Origin: CAYNJG01 sp965216885
Lineage (GTDB): Bacteria; Planctomycetota; Planctomycetia; Pirellulales; Pirellulaceae
Reading direction: 5' to 3'
DNA length: 64,000 nucleotides
Assembly: GCA_965216885.1 (NCBI GenBank)
Contig: OZ244209.1
Location: forward strand, 4,774,001 to 4,838,000
Of this stretch, positions 6,862-15,124 are shown piece after piece. The number at the start of each line of letters is the position of its first letter. Position 1 is the stretch's first letter. The notes under the pieces were generated by a model. The model ran no database searches. It worked only from the letters and a program-made list of their open reading frames with translations, and was not told where the DNA came from. Both the position numbers and the translations under genes were made by a program.

Positions 6862-8989
6862 CCTGATGCCAATCTCCGACATCCTGGAGATGCCAGCCAG
6901 CGAAGTGCTGATGAGAAGACGAGTCGAGACACATGGACGTGTCTACTTCCACGACCCCGAGAACGGCTTTGCGATCATCGGACAGGGGAATCAGCTAATC
7001 TGCATCAAGGGCGTTCAGAGTTTGCTAAACCGCGGCGATCTCATTCGGGTACGCGGCGTGACGCGGCAAACGTTTCAGTACAACACCGCAATACGGGCAG
7101 AAACCGTTCAACTCCTGAAATCAGATAGCCCCAAATCCCTTTTTAGTCCGCGGGAACTTAACTTCGATGAGGTCCGACTGGATCATCATGATTGCGGTTG
7201 GGTCACGACCGACGCGGTCGTCAAGGCTGCCCAACTTTCACGTGATCTGACGGCCGTTTTTGCCTGCCGACAGGGATCTACCAAATTTTTAGTTTATTGC
7301 CCCTTCCTGCCCGATGAAAAGTTCGCCAGGGATCTCATCGGCTCGCGGATTCGCCTTACAGGCAACCTTCGCTCCGGCGGTGAAGACGCCCAGCGATTGA
7401 AGAATCGAATTATTTGTCCCCTGGAACAAATTCAGGTACTCAAATCCGCAACCACATCCCCGGAAGCAAACGCTGGCAGCACAAAGACGGCTGCCACTGC
7501 CAGTGGATCTCCAACCAAATCGGGCGTTGAATACATCGCCACAGGTCAGATCACATTGGTCACGCCAAAGGGGTTCTTCATCCAGACCACACAGTCTGGG
7601 CGCTACGTCTTAAACAGTCATAAGCTCCCGTTGGTGCCAGGAACCGTTGTGGACATTCATGGCACTCAGCCTCGAGAACCCGGCAGAGGGCCGGCGGTAG
7701 CTTCCCTGGTCTACATACGGAGATTTCTCGAGTTGCCGGCACCCGTCGACGTCGAAGAAATTCCGGATCTGAACCTGGAACATCCGCTCAACCGTCGCGT
7801 AGCAGCTCGGGGAACCGTTCTATCCGTCGAAAAAGTTGGCAATGGCCTAAGGCTGCATCTTGAATCGAAACTAGGGAAATTTGCGGCGATGATCTTGTCC
7901 GCCCCACCCAACTACAACATCGACGTCGGTTTCCATGTTGAAGCGATTGGTGTGTTTAGCAAGAAGCCAGCGCGCAAGGATTCCTTCTCAGTCCTCGTCG
8001 CCGACGAGGAAAATGTCATCATCACCGGAAGACCTGCACAATTTCGGCTGCTCGATCTCGCGGCAGTACTGTCGATCGCCCTGGCGTTACTGGTCACTGG
8101 TGTGACAGGTGCGAAGTCACTGCGGTCGAGTCGAGGTGAGCAACACAACACAACTGACGTTCCCGCGCCGCTCAAGCAGTCGCTGGAATCCATCCGCGAT
8201 GGCATCCTGATCGTGGATCAAAATCAGACCGTTCTGTTCGCAAACCAGATGTTCTGCGAGCAACTAAGGATCAATGTGGAAGCAGGTGACTCGTCCGATG
8301 ATGTTCGATCCCAGATTGACGGCCGAGTACCAAATGGTGACTTTCTGGCGGAATGGGATCGATTGAACACAACACCGAACGACCGCTTTGAAACCACGGT
8401 GAGGCTTTCACTGGAAGAAAACGAAATCGTTTCTTCGCTGGAGGTTTTTTCATCACCGGTCAACGACAAACGCGGCGACACCGTGGCCAGGTTATGGACG
8501 TTCCATGACATTACCGAAAAAGAACAGCTTCAGGAGTCGTTACTGACTGCAAAGAAGCAAGAAGCTATCGGTCGCCTGGTGAGTGGCTTTGCACACGACT
8601 TCAACAACCTGCTGACAGGCATCCAGGGAAACCTGTTTGTCGTCCAGCTGGATCCCAACAAATGCGTTGGCGACTTCAAGGACAACCTCTCCGCAGCTTC
8701 CAACGCCTCCAAGCGGGCCGCCTCGCTGGTTGCAAAGCTGCTGGGCTTCTCCCGCAAAACGAGACTCGAATTTGGCATCGTCACAATCAATGACCTGGTT
8801 CAACGCATGCTGCAATTGGCCGGCCCCAATCAATTACCCGACGGCGTTTGGCAACTCGAACTGGGCGACAAGATGCCAAAGGTGAAGCTTGACGAAGCAC
8901 AAGTGGAACAGGTCGTCCTCAATCTGCTACTGAATGCCGTCGACGCAATTCGCTTTGAAAGAAGCAAGAAGCTATCGGTCGCCTGGTGA
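6743..8989 (+). CDS. hybrid sensor histidine kinase, N-terminal part (gene split by duplication)
   Basis: The 748-residue product has a signal peptide (VVSLLLLAAFPGVSSA), three OB-fold-like beta domains in the presumed extracytoplasmic part (about 40-410), a transmembrane helix (AAVLSIALALLVTGVTG, about 435-455), a PAS-like domain (RDGILIVDQNQTVLFAN) and the phosphoacceptor H-box AHDFNNLLTG (about residue 616). It reaches the N-box NLLLNAVDAI, then a duplicated 407-bp segment shifts the frame and it stops at TGA 8987-8989 before the G1, F and G2 ATP motifs. AAGGGGGAG precedes the ATG. Deleting one copy would restore a single 993-residue hybrid kinase with the next ORF. As it stands this part cannot bind ATP normally. 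Confidence 0.85.
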   Translation: MRQYLHGISRLGYVVVSLLLLAAFPGVSSARSVEEEPPFDLMPISDILEMPASEVLMRRRVETHGRVYFHDPENGFAIIGQGNQLICIKGVQSLLNRGDLIRVRGVTRQTFQYNTAIRAETVQLLKSDSPKSLFSPRELNFDEVRLDHHDCGWVTTDAVVKAAQLSRDLTAVFACRQGSTKFLVYCPFLPDEKFARDLIGSRIRLTGNLRSGGEDAQRLKNRIICPLEQIQVLKSATTSPEANAGSTKTAATASGSPTKSGVEYIATGQITLVTPKGFFIQTTQSGRYVLNSHKLPLVPGTVVDIHGTQPREPGRGPAVASLVYIRRFLELPAPVDVEEIPDLNLEHPLNRRVAARGTVLSVEKVGNGLRLHLESKLGKFAAMILSAPPNYNIDVGFHVEAIGVFSKKPARKDSFSVLVADEENVIITGRPAQFRLLDLAAVLSIALALLVTGVTGAKSLRSSRGEQHNTTDVPAPLKQSLESIRDGILIVDQNQTVLFANQMFCEQLRINVEAGDSSDDVRSQIDGRVPNGDFLAEWDRLNTTPNDRFETTVRLSLEENEIVSSLEVFSSPVNDKRGDTVARLWTFHDITEKEQLQESLLTAKKQEAIGRLVSGFAHDFNNLLTGIQGNLFVVQLDPNKCVGDFKDNLSAASNASKRAASLVAKLLGFSRKTRLEFGIVTINDLVQRMLQLAGPNQLPDGVWQLELGDKMPKVKLDEAQVEQVVLNLLLNAVDAIRFERSKKLSVAW

Positions 8990-9364
8990 GTGGCTTTGCA
9001 CACGACTTCAACAACCTGCTGACAGGCATCCAGGGAAACCTGTTTGTCGTCCAGCTGGATCCCAACAAATGCGTTGGCGACTTCAAGGACAACCTCTCCG
9101 CAGCTTCCAACGCCTCCAAGCGGGCCGCCTCGCTGGTTGCAAAGCTGCTGGGCTTCTCCCGCAAAACGAGACTCGAATTTGGCATCGTCACAATCAATGA
9201 CCTGGTTCAACGCATGCTGCAATTGGCCGGCCCCAATCAATTACCCGACGGCGTTTGGCAACTCGAACTGGGCGACAAGATGCCAAAGGTGAAGCTTGAC
9301 GAAGCACAAGTGGAACAGGTCGTCCTCAATCTGCTACTGAATGCCGTCGACGCAATTCGCTTTG
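8551..9364 (+). repeat. exact 407-bp tandem duplication inside the kinase gene
   Basis: Bases 8551-8957 are repeated without a single difference at 8958-9364. The unit runs from just before the H-box to just after the N-box. Because 407 is not a multiple of three, the second copy is read in another frame. No obvious homology flanks the junctions. Zero divergence means a very recent event or an assembly error. Confidence 0.95.
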
Positions 9365-10131
9365 GCGGAGAAATGAACATTGGGACCTACGTAACAGACG
9401 TCTCGAGAGACGGAAGGCCCTACGAGCAATTCGTGGTGATCTCCGTCAGTGATACGGGTGTCGGTATGTCACCAACCACCCTGAGCCAGATTTTTGAACC
9501 GTTCTTCACAACCAAACATGGCGAGGGAACGGGTTTGGGCCTGGCGATGTGTGAAGGAATCGTTCAGCAACACGGTGGGTGGATTGAGTGCGACTCCGAG
9601 GAGGGTACCGGCTCGGAGTTTCGCGTCTTCCTGCCAACTAACGTCGACGATACGCAAGAAGATCAGCCAACAACAACCGTACCCTCGGATTTCTTCACCG
9701 ATCGGAATATCCTGGTCGTCGATGACGAAGAACTGATTCGATCGACGTCAGCGAGTATGCTCCGATCCCGGGGAGCGGTCGTCCATACGGCAGAGGACGG
9801 ACAGTCGGCGGTTGAGTTTCTCGCCAAGCGATCGGATATCGATCTTATCCTGCTCGACTGGCTGATGCCCGGCACCAATGGCAGTGAGGTACTGAGGGAA
9901 ATCCGAATTCAGAATCCGGACGTCATTACGTTCATCTGTACCGGATGTGCATACGACATTGGCGATATCGCCCGCATCGCCAACGTATCTCCGGACGCCG
10001 TGATTCAGAAACCATTCGAGCCGGACGATATCGCCGAAAAGCTGGGGCTGACGTGGAAACCCTTCGGCAACGACGCCTCCCTACGCCTGCAGGGACCAAA
10101 CACGACGTCGCCGCGAATGAAACTCGCGTAA
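8986..10131 (+). CDS. hybrid histidine kinase, C-terminal part (H-box, HATPase, receiver)
   Basis: This 381-residue ORF can start at GTG 8986, which overlaps the stop of the first part by four bases (GTGA), so translational coupling is possible. It begins inside the second copy of the H-box region (SGFAHDFNNLLT) and carries a complete ATPase domain: N-box, G1 SDTGVGMS, F-box FEPFFTTK and G2 GEGTGLGLAMC. A receiver domain follows from about residue 238 (ILVVDDEE, phosphoacceptor Asp in LLDWLMPG, Lys in QKPFEP). It lacks any membrane or sensor part, so if made alone it would be soluble. No DNA-binding output is present; a partner regulator is not visible. Confidence 0.85.
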   Translation: MSGFAHDFNNLLTGIQGNLFVVQLDPNKCVGDFKDNLSAASNASKRAASLVAKLLGFSRKTRLEFGIVTINDLVQRMLQLAGPNQLPDGVWQLELGDKMPKVKLDEAQVEQVVLNLLLNAVDAIRFGGEMNIGTYVTDVSRDGRPYEQFVVISVSDTGVGMSPTTLSQIFEPFFTTKHGEGTGLGLAMCEGIVQQHGGWIECDSEEGTGSEFRVFLPTNVDDTQEDQPTTTVPSDFFTDRNILVVDDEELIRSTSASMLRSRGAVVHTAEDGQSAVEFLAKRSDIDLILLDWLMPGTNGSEVLREIRIQNPDVITFICTGCAYDIGDIARIANVSPDAVIQKPFEPDDIAEKLGLTWKPFGNDASLRLQGPNTTSPRMKLA

Positions 10132-10298
10132 ATGCCGCTTCTGGCACCCGACAATGCGTAACCTTGCAGCGAATACGGGCGTTCAATGCCTGACGTATTT
10201 CGTAGTCCGAAAATGACCTTATAATGCTGCAGCCCCGTGGCGCACCGCGGCGCATCGGTCGCACTCCCTGACACAACTCAAGCTACAGGTACCAGGTC

Positions 10299-10757
10299 AT
10301 GCCAACAATCAATGTCAATGGAAAAGACCACGATCTGAAAGACGTACCGGAAGATACTCCCTTGTTGTGGGTTCTCCGCGATACACTTGGGCTTACTGGT
10401 ACCAAATACGGGTGCGGCATTTCCCAGTGCGGCGCCTGCACCGTGCATGTCGACGGCGAAGCGATGCAAGCTTGCGTGACGGAAGTCAGCGAAGTGTTCG
10501 ACTCGAAGGTCGTCACCATCGAGGGCTTGTCCGAAGACGCCGACCACCCGGTTCAGAAAGCCTGGCGAGAACACAACGTTCCGCAATGTGGCTATTGCCA
10601 GGTCGGGCAGATGATGATGGCTGCCGCGATGCTGAAGTCCAACCAGAATCCCTCGGACGACGATATCGAAACCGAGATGTGGAACATCTGTCGCTGCGGC
10701 ACGTATCCCCGCATCCGCGAAGCGATCAAGTCCGCTGCCAAAGAGATGGCCAAGTAA
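10299..10757 (+). CDS. 2Fe-2S subunit of a molybdenum hydroxylase (IorA-like)
   Basis: This 152-residue protein is the electron-transfer subunit of a xanthine-oxidase-family enzyme. The plant-ferredoxin-like cluster motif is YGCGISQCGACTVHVDG with its fourth cysteine in MQACVTE. The second cluster uses CGYCQVGQ and WNICRCGTYPRI. Length and motif order match isoquinoline 1-oxidoreductase alpha-type subunits. The large subunit gene follows 110 bases downstream, as in iorAB operons. The natural substrate cannot be told from sequence; quinoline/isoquinoline and aldehyde oxidases share this layout. Confidence 0.9.
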   Translation: MPTINVNGKDHDLKDVPEDTPLLWVLRDTLGLTGTKYGCGISQCGACTVHVDGEAMQACVTEVSEVFDSKVVTIEGLSEDADHPVQKAWREHNVPQCGYCQVGQMMMAAAMLKSNQNPSDDDIETEMWNICRCGTYPRIREAIKSAAKEMAK

Positions 10758-10867
10758 CGACGCCGTTCGCTTGCGACGCCATGGCATTCGCTCGCAAGCG
10801 AACGTTCGGAATTCCACCTCGCCAACACCTGGCGACATCCGCACACAACACAACAAGGTACAAACTG

Positions 10868-13186
10868 ATGAGCGTCGCACACTCCGCTGAATCGAACGAA
10901 AAATCGCACAACGTTGCCCATTCCGGATTCTCACGGCGTAGCTTCCTTGCCAGCGTCTCGGCAGGTTCGCTGGTGCTCATGGGAAAGGTGGCGCATGGCC
11001 AGAACGCTGGCTTGACCGACGCCAGCCGAACGGAAGACGATGCCTTCGCGCCCGATTTCTTCGTGGCGATTTCCCCCGAAGGAACGGTTACCTGTCTCGC
11101 TCATCGATCCGAAATGGGTACCGGAATTCGGACCGGGCTGCCTCGCGTAATTGCGGACGAACTGGAAGCAGACTGGGAACGCGTGGTCATCCAGCAGGCC
11201 GTCGGCGACAAACGACTCGGTGACCAGAACACGGACGGCTCGAACAGTATTCGCTTCTTCTTCAAACGCATGCGAGTCGCCGGCGCTACCGCTCGAACCA
11301 TGCTGGAACAGGCTGCTGCCAGGAAGTGGGGCGTCAATGCCAGCGAATGCTATGCCGACAATCACGTCGTGAAACACAAAGGCAGCAACAAGTCCGCCGG
11401 CTTTGGCGAGCTGGTCGAAATCGCGCGAACGCTGGACGTCCCCCAGGAAGACAAGCTGAAACTGAAGCCTCGCAGCAAGTGGCGTTACATCGGCAAGGAT
11501 GCGCCCATCACGGATATGGACGACATCCTTACAGGGAAGGCGATCTACGGAATCGACGCCCGCATGGAAGGCCAACTGTTCGCCGTTGTTGCCCGTCCAC
11601 CAGTTGTGGGCGGCAAAGTCAAATCGTTCGACGCAGCTGCGGCAAAGCAGATCCCTGGCGTTGTCGATGTAAAAGAAATCCCGATGTTTCAGGGTGCCCC
11701 GTTATTCCAACCGCTGGGCGGAATCGCCGTCCTGGCGAACAGTACCTGGGCTGCATGGCAGGGTCGCGACGCACTCGAAATCGAATGGGACCACGGTGCG
11801 AATGCCGACTACGACACAGAGAAATTCGCCACCGAACTCAAGTCGACGGTTAACAAGCCCGGCCAGGTACTACGTGCTGTGGGCGATGCAAAGGGAGAAA
11901 TGGCCTCGGCGGAAAAGGTCGTCTCGGCAGACTACGCGGTGCCGCACCTTTCCCACGCTCCCATGGAAACACCATGTGCCGTCGCCGATGTAAAGACGGA
12001 CGCCGCCGGCAAGGTCACCTCCTGCCACGTCCTCTGCGCGACGCAAAATCCACAGGCCGTTCAGCAAGCGGTCGGGCCCGCAATGGGCATGCCCAATGAC
12101 GACGTCCTGGTAAACGTCACGTTGCTCGGTGCCGGCTTTGGCCGAAAGAGCAAACCGGACTACTGTGTCGAAGCCGCCATGCTTTCACGAATGATGAAAC
12201 GCCCGGTCCACGTCACATGGACTCGTGAAGACGATCTGTCGCACGATTACTTTCACGCCATTTCGGCCATCCACTGCGAAGCCTCCGTCGACGACAAGGG
12301 TATGCCCACGGCCTGGGTGCAACGCTCGGCCTACCCTTCCATTGGCTCGACCTTCTCGGCCAACTCGGATACGCCGGCGGCATGGGAAGCGGAAATGGGA
12401 CACACCGACCTGCCCTTCGACGTCCCGAACATCAGCCTCGAAATCGGCAAGGCCAAGGCGCACACGCGGATCGGCTGGCTGCGAAGCGTATGCCACATTC
12501 AACAGAACTTTGCCGTTAGCAGCTTCTGCGACGAGCTGGCCCACGCCGCAGGGCGTGACCCCTACGAGTTTCTGACTTCCTTGCTTGGCGAAGACCGACT
12601 GTTCGATCTCAAGAATGCCAAACTCTCCAATCGCGGTGCTGATCCAGCCGAATATCCCTACGACATTGGGCGTCTCAAGAATGCACTGACCCGATCGGCA
12701 AAAGCGGCCAACTGGGATCGCGCCAAGGACATGCCCAAAGGTAAGGGACTTGGCATCGCATGCTGCCGTTCCTTCCTGGGCTATACCGGGCACGTCGTGG
12801 AAGTCGAAGTCGCGAAAGACGGCTCGTTGACGATTCCCAATATCTGGGTTTCCATTGATGCTGGCACAATCGTCAGTCCGGACCGTGTCCGATCGCAAGT
12901 CGAAGGCGCCGCCATCATGGCGTGCACGCAAGCCAAGTTCGGAAAAATCAGCTTCCAAAACGGACGCGCCATAGAGACAAACTACGACGGCTACGAAATG
13001 ATGACCATGGCGGATGCGCCCAAAGCGATTCACGTCGACATTGTTTCCAGCACCGCAGCCCCGGCCGGCGTCGGAGAAACGGGCGTACCTTCCTGTGCTC
13101 CAGCCCTCTGCAACGCCATCTTCGCTGCGACCGGCAAACGAATTCGCAATCTGCCGCTGACGGACAATGACCTGAGCTGGTCATAG
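10868..13186 (+). CDS. molybdopterin-binding subunit of a molybdenum hydroxylase (IorB-like)
   Basis: The start at ATG 10868 gives 772 residues and exposes a twin-arginine signal, SRRSFLASVSAGSLVLMG (about 22-39), so the enzyme is likely exported folded, with the small subunit carried along. The xanthine-dehydrogenase-type molybdopterin domain shows EMGTGIRTGLP near the N-terminus, the LGAGFGRKSKPDY loop near residue 420 and a C-terminal GVGETGVPSCAPA with the active-site glutamate. This is the single-chain, FAD-less arrangement of IorB-type aldehyde or heterocycle oxidoreductases. The frame is open further upstream, but that part overlaps the small subunit gene in another frame and has no homology. 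Substrate unknown. Confidence 0.88.
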   Translation: MSVAHSAESNEKSHNVAHSGFSRRSFLASVSAGSLVLMGKVAHGQNAGLTDASRTEDDAFAPDFFVAISPEGTVTCLAHRSEMGTGIRTGLPRVIADELEADWERVVIQQAVGDKRLGDQNTDGSNSIRFFFKRMRVAGATARTMLEQAAARKWGVNASECYADNHVVKHKGSNKSAGFGELVEIARTLDVPQEDKLKLKPRSKWRYIGKDAPITDMDDILTGKAIYGIDARMEGQLFAVVARPPVVGGKVKSFDAAAAKQIPGVVDVKEIPMFQGAPLFQPLGGIAVLANSTWAAWQGRDALEIEWDHGANADYDTEKFATELKSTVNKPGQVLRAVGDAKGEMASAEKVVSADYAVPHLSHAPMETPCAVADVKTDAAGKVTSCHVLCATQNPQAVQQAVGPAMGMPNDDVLVNVTLLGAGFGRKSKPDYCVEAAMLSRMMKRPVHVTWTREDDLSHDYFHAISAIHCEASVDDKGMPTAWVQRSAYPSIGSTFSANSDTPAAWEAEMGHTDLPFDVPNISLEIGKAKAHTRIGWLRSVCHIQQNFAVSSFCDELAHAAGRDPYEFLTSLLGEDRLFDLKNAKLSNRGADPAEYPYDIGRLKNALTRSAKAANWDRAKDMPKGKGLGIACCRSFLGYTGHVVEVEVAKDGSLTIPNIWVSIDAGTIVSPDRVRSQVEGAAIMACTQAKFGKISFQNGRAIETNYDGYEMMTMADAPKAIHVDIVSSTAAPAGVGETGVPSCAPALCNAIFAATGKRIRNLPLTDNDLSWS

Positions 13187-13320
13187 TCCCGTAAGGAATC
13201 GAGATGAACTTGCCTGCACGTGCGCAAGCAATTGGGATGGCCGAAGAATGTGACGTTGGCCATCCCGCCTTCACCTCGACAGCCACGCTGCCAAGAACAT
13301 CGTGGCAACTCTCCAGCCGT

Positions 13321-13866
13321 TTACTTTTGCTGTGAACTGGTTGCCTCTGAGATCGACTCTGCGGAAGTGCCTCGGTTAGCACCGCCCTGCTTCGGCATTA
13401 ACTGTCGCATCATTTGGTGAGCGTCGTCCCAACTACCCGGCAATCCCCCCTCCAACTCAAACGATCCCGTCACCGCGTTGGGGTCTCTTACCGACACTCC
13501 GGAATAAACGTAGTCTTCCACGGACACAATTTTGAGGAACGTGAACTTCTTCAGATCCTGCACAGGAATCTGTTCCAGCGCCGTACCCGGCAGGACGACT
13601 TTGCGTACCCATCCGTTCAGGAACGGGACCATTGACTCGCTGGTTTCCACTCGACCGCCCGAATCGACGATCGTCCGAACGAGCTCTCGGCGCTGTAATT
13701 CCCGGTGTCGATAGATCGCCGACATACCGCCAATCACGACAAACAACAGGAACAAGAGTCGCGTGTTGAAACGCAGATAACGACGCCAGCGTAACCGCCT
13801 ACCCCGCCCTGCCCCGGTGCTTCCACCAGCCGCAGCCGCTATCTCGTCGTCCATAAGAACCTCCAT
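13321..13866 (-). CDS. single-pass membrane protein, unknown
   Basis: Not recognised by name. The product of 181 residues (or 177 from the ATG at 13854) has a basic N-terminus, then one helix (RLLFLLFVVIGGMSAIY) preceded by RYLRFNTR, a pattern frequent in planctomycete membrane proteins whose outer part is leucine-rich or repeat-like. The outer domain (about 65-150) is mixed alpha/beta with LEQIPVQDLKKFTFLKIVSVEDY, reminiscent of a short leucine-rich-repeat segment. The tail is Ser/Gln-rich. It precedes, on the same strand, no obvious partner; the gene upstream (13931-14773) is also minus and may be cotranscribed. Confidence 0.55.
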   Translation of the reverse strand: MEVLMDDEIAAAAGGSTGAGRGRRLRWRRYLRFNTRLLFLLFVVIGGMSAIYRHRELQRRELVRTIVDSGGRVETSESMVPFLNGWVRKVVLPGTALEQIPVQDLKKFTFLKIVSVEDYVYSGVSVRDPNAVTGSFELEGGLPGSWDDAHQMMRQLMPKQGGANRGTSAESISEATSSQQK

Positions 13867-13930
13867 GATTCGAACGTTTTTATCTCAGGTTCGAGCCGAC
13901 GACAGATATTGCCTCAGCCTGCGAGACAAC

Positions 13931-14773
13931 CTACCTGAAGTTGCTCGCGTAGGAAGCGAACATCCGATACGAATCACTGGGGCGGCCCAACACTCCAATG
14001 GCCCGATCGGATTTATAGACTTCCTTTCCGTCCAGCAGTCCGTGAAATTCGGCACTACCAATCTTCACGAATGCATACCGCCACTTCGACGCCCTGTCGT
14101 CACCGGTCGCCTCCAGCACCAGCAGCAACTCGGGATGCACGTTGACCATGAAGCCAAGGATCGCCCCGTCAATGATACCGGCCTTGGGGTCTTCGTAACG
14201 ATGAACGGGCTGACGGAGCAAGCGTAACTGAAACCGCTGGTTGTCGGGCTCCCAGAACTGATGAGCCTTAAAGCGACTGGCGATTTTTCTCATCTGTGCC
14301 AGCCGCAGAACGCGAGACTTTTTCGGGGGCGCTGCATCTTTCAGGTCCTCAAACTGCAGCCCTGCTTCCTCCGTTGCCCAGACCTGACGCCCACTCACTT
14401 TGCCTTCAACCGGCTGCTCGCAAAGTGACGTCGCAGAATGCCACCAGCGATCGGTGACACTGGAATCCGGCTGCAGGATCATCATGACTTTCGGCCTGCC
14501 CTGCTCACCGAACGCCCACAACGTTCCATCCTTGTAGTTCCTGCTGGCGTCGTTGTGTCGCATCAGCGGCGTCTTGATGCGCATCACCTCCTTGCGGTCC
14601 TCGCCGACAAAAATCGACGTCTGGTCCATCATCTTCGTCATCAATTCCAGGCGTGCCTTGCGAGCCGCCGCGTTGTTTTCGTCCGGCTCCGTCGATTGCC
14701 CCAAACCCACGTTCGAAATGGCCAGTCCAACCAACACCACGAGAATTCTTCGCATCGTTTCGTTCCCTTTCAA
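13931..14773 (-). CDS. secreted protein, unknown
   Basis: The 280-residue product has a signal peptide (MRRILVVLVGLAISNVGLGQS) if translation starts at the second methionine; a start at 14755 would give the cleaner signal. The mature part is mostly beta with a conserved-looking GTLWAFGEQGRPKVMMIL segment and several tryptophans. No catalytic motif is evident. It is of the type commonly annotated as planctomycete hypothetical secreted protein. It lies 64 bases upstream of the membrane protein gene in the same orientation, so the two may form a unit. Confidence 0.6.
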   Translation of the reverse strand: MKGNETMRRILVVLVGLAISNVGLGQSTEPDENNAAARKARLELMTKMMDQTSIFVGEDRKEVMRIKTPLMRHNDASRNYKDGTLWAFGEQGRPKVMMILQPDSSVTDRWWHSATSLCEQPVEGKVSGRQVWATEEAGLQFEDLKDAAPPKKSRVLRLAQMRKIASRFKAHQFWEPDNQRFQLRLLRQPVHRYEDPKAGIIDGAILGFMVNVHPELLLVLEATGDDRASKWRYAFVKIGSAEFHGLLDGKEVYKSDRAIGVLGRPSDSYRMFASYASNFR

Positions 14774-15124
14774 TTGAAGCCGGGGATAAAATGATCGCAG
14801 GAAGTCACGGAACGAGCCCCGCTGACAAACCAGTCACGCGTGCCCTTCGCGATACTGCGATTCGCGCATCCGCCAAGACCATCGGCATCATAAAAGACAA
14901 CCTGTCTTCAGACAAGCAAACCTGCGCAAGCAAGGCACTCAGTCGACCTTCAAGAATAAACGGCCAAAAACACGAACGAAGATCGACACTGGTCGAACAT
15001 GGCGAAAACACGAGAGGGTCCAGCAGCAATTCCATGACACGGCGTCTGCCGCATACCCTGGAGTCGCACTCACTGTCAAAACCTGCCATGAACAGGGTCG
15101 TCGACCGCTACGAATCAACGACGC
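14774..15124. other. intergenic, nothing recognised
   Basis: This 351-base gap separates two minus-strand genes. Reading frames across it are short, have no start site with a ribosome-binding sequence and show no family motif. No hairpin with a T-run was seen. It probably contains the promoter of the gene at 13931-14773. Confidence 0.4.
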
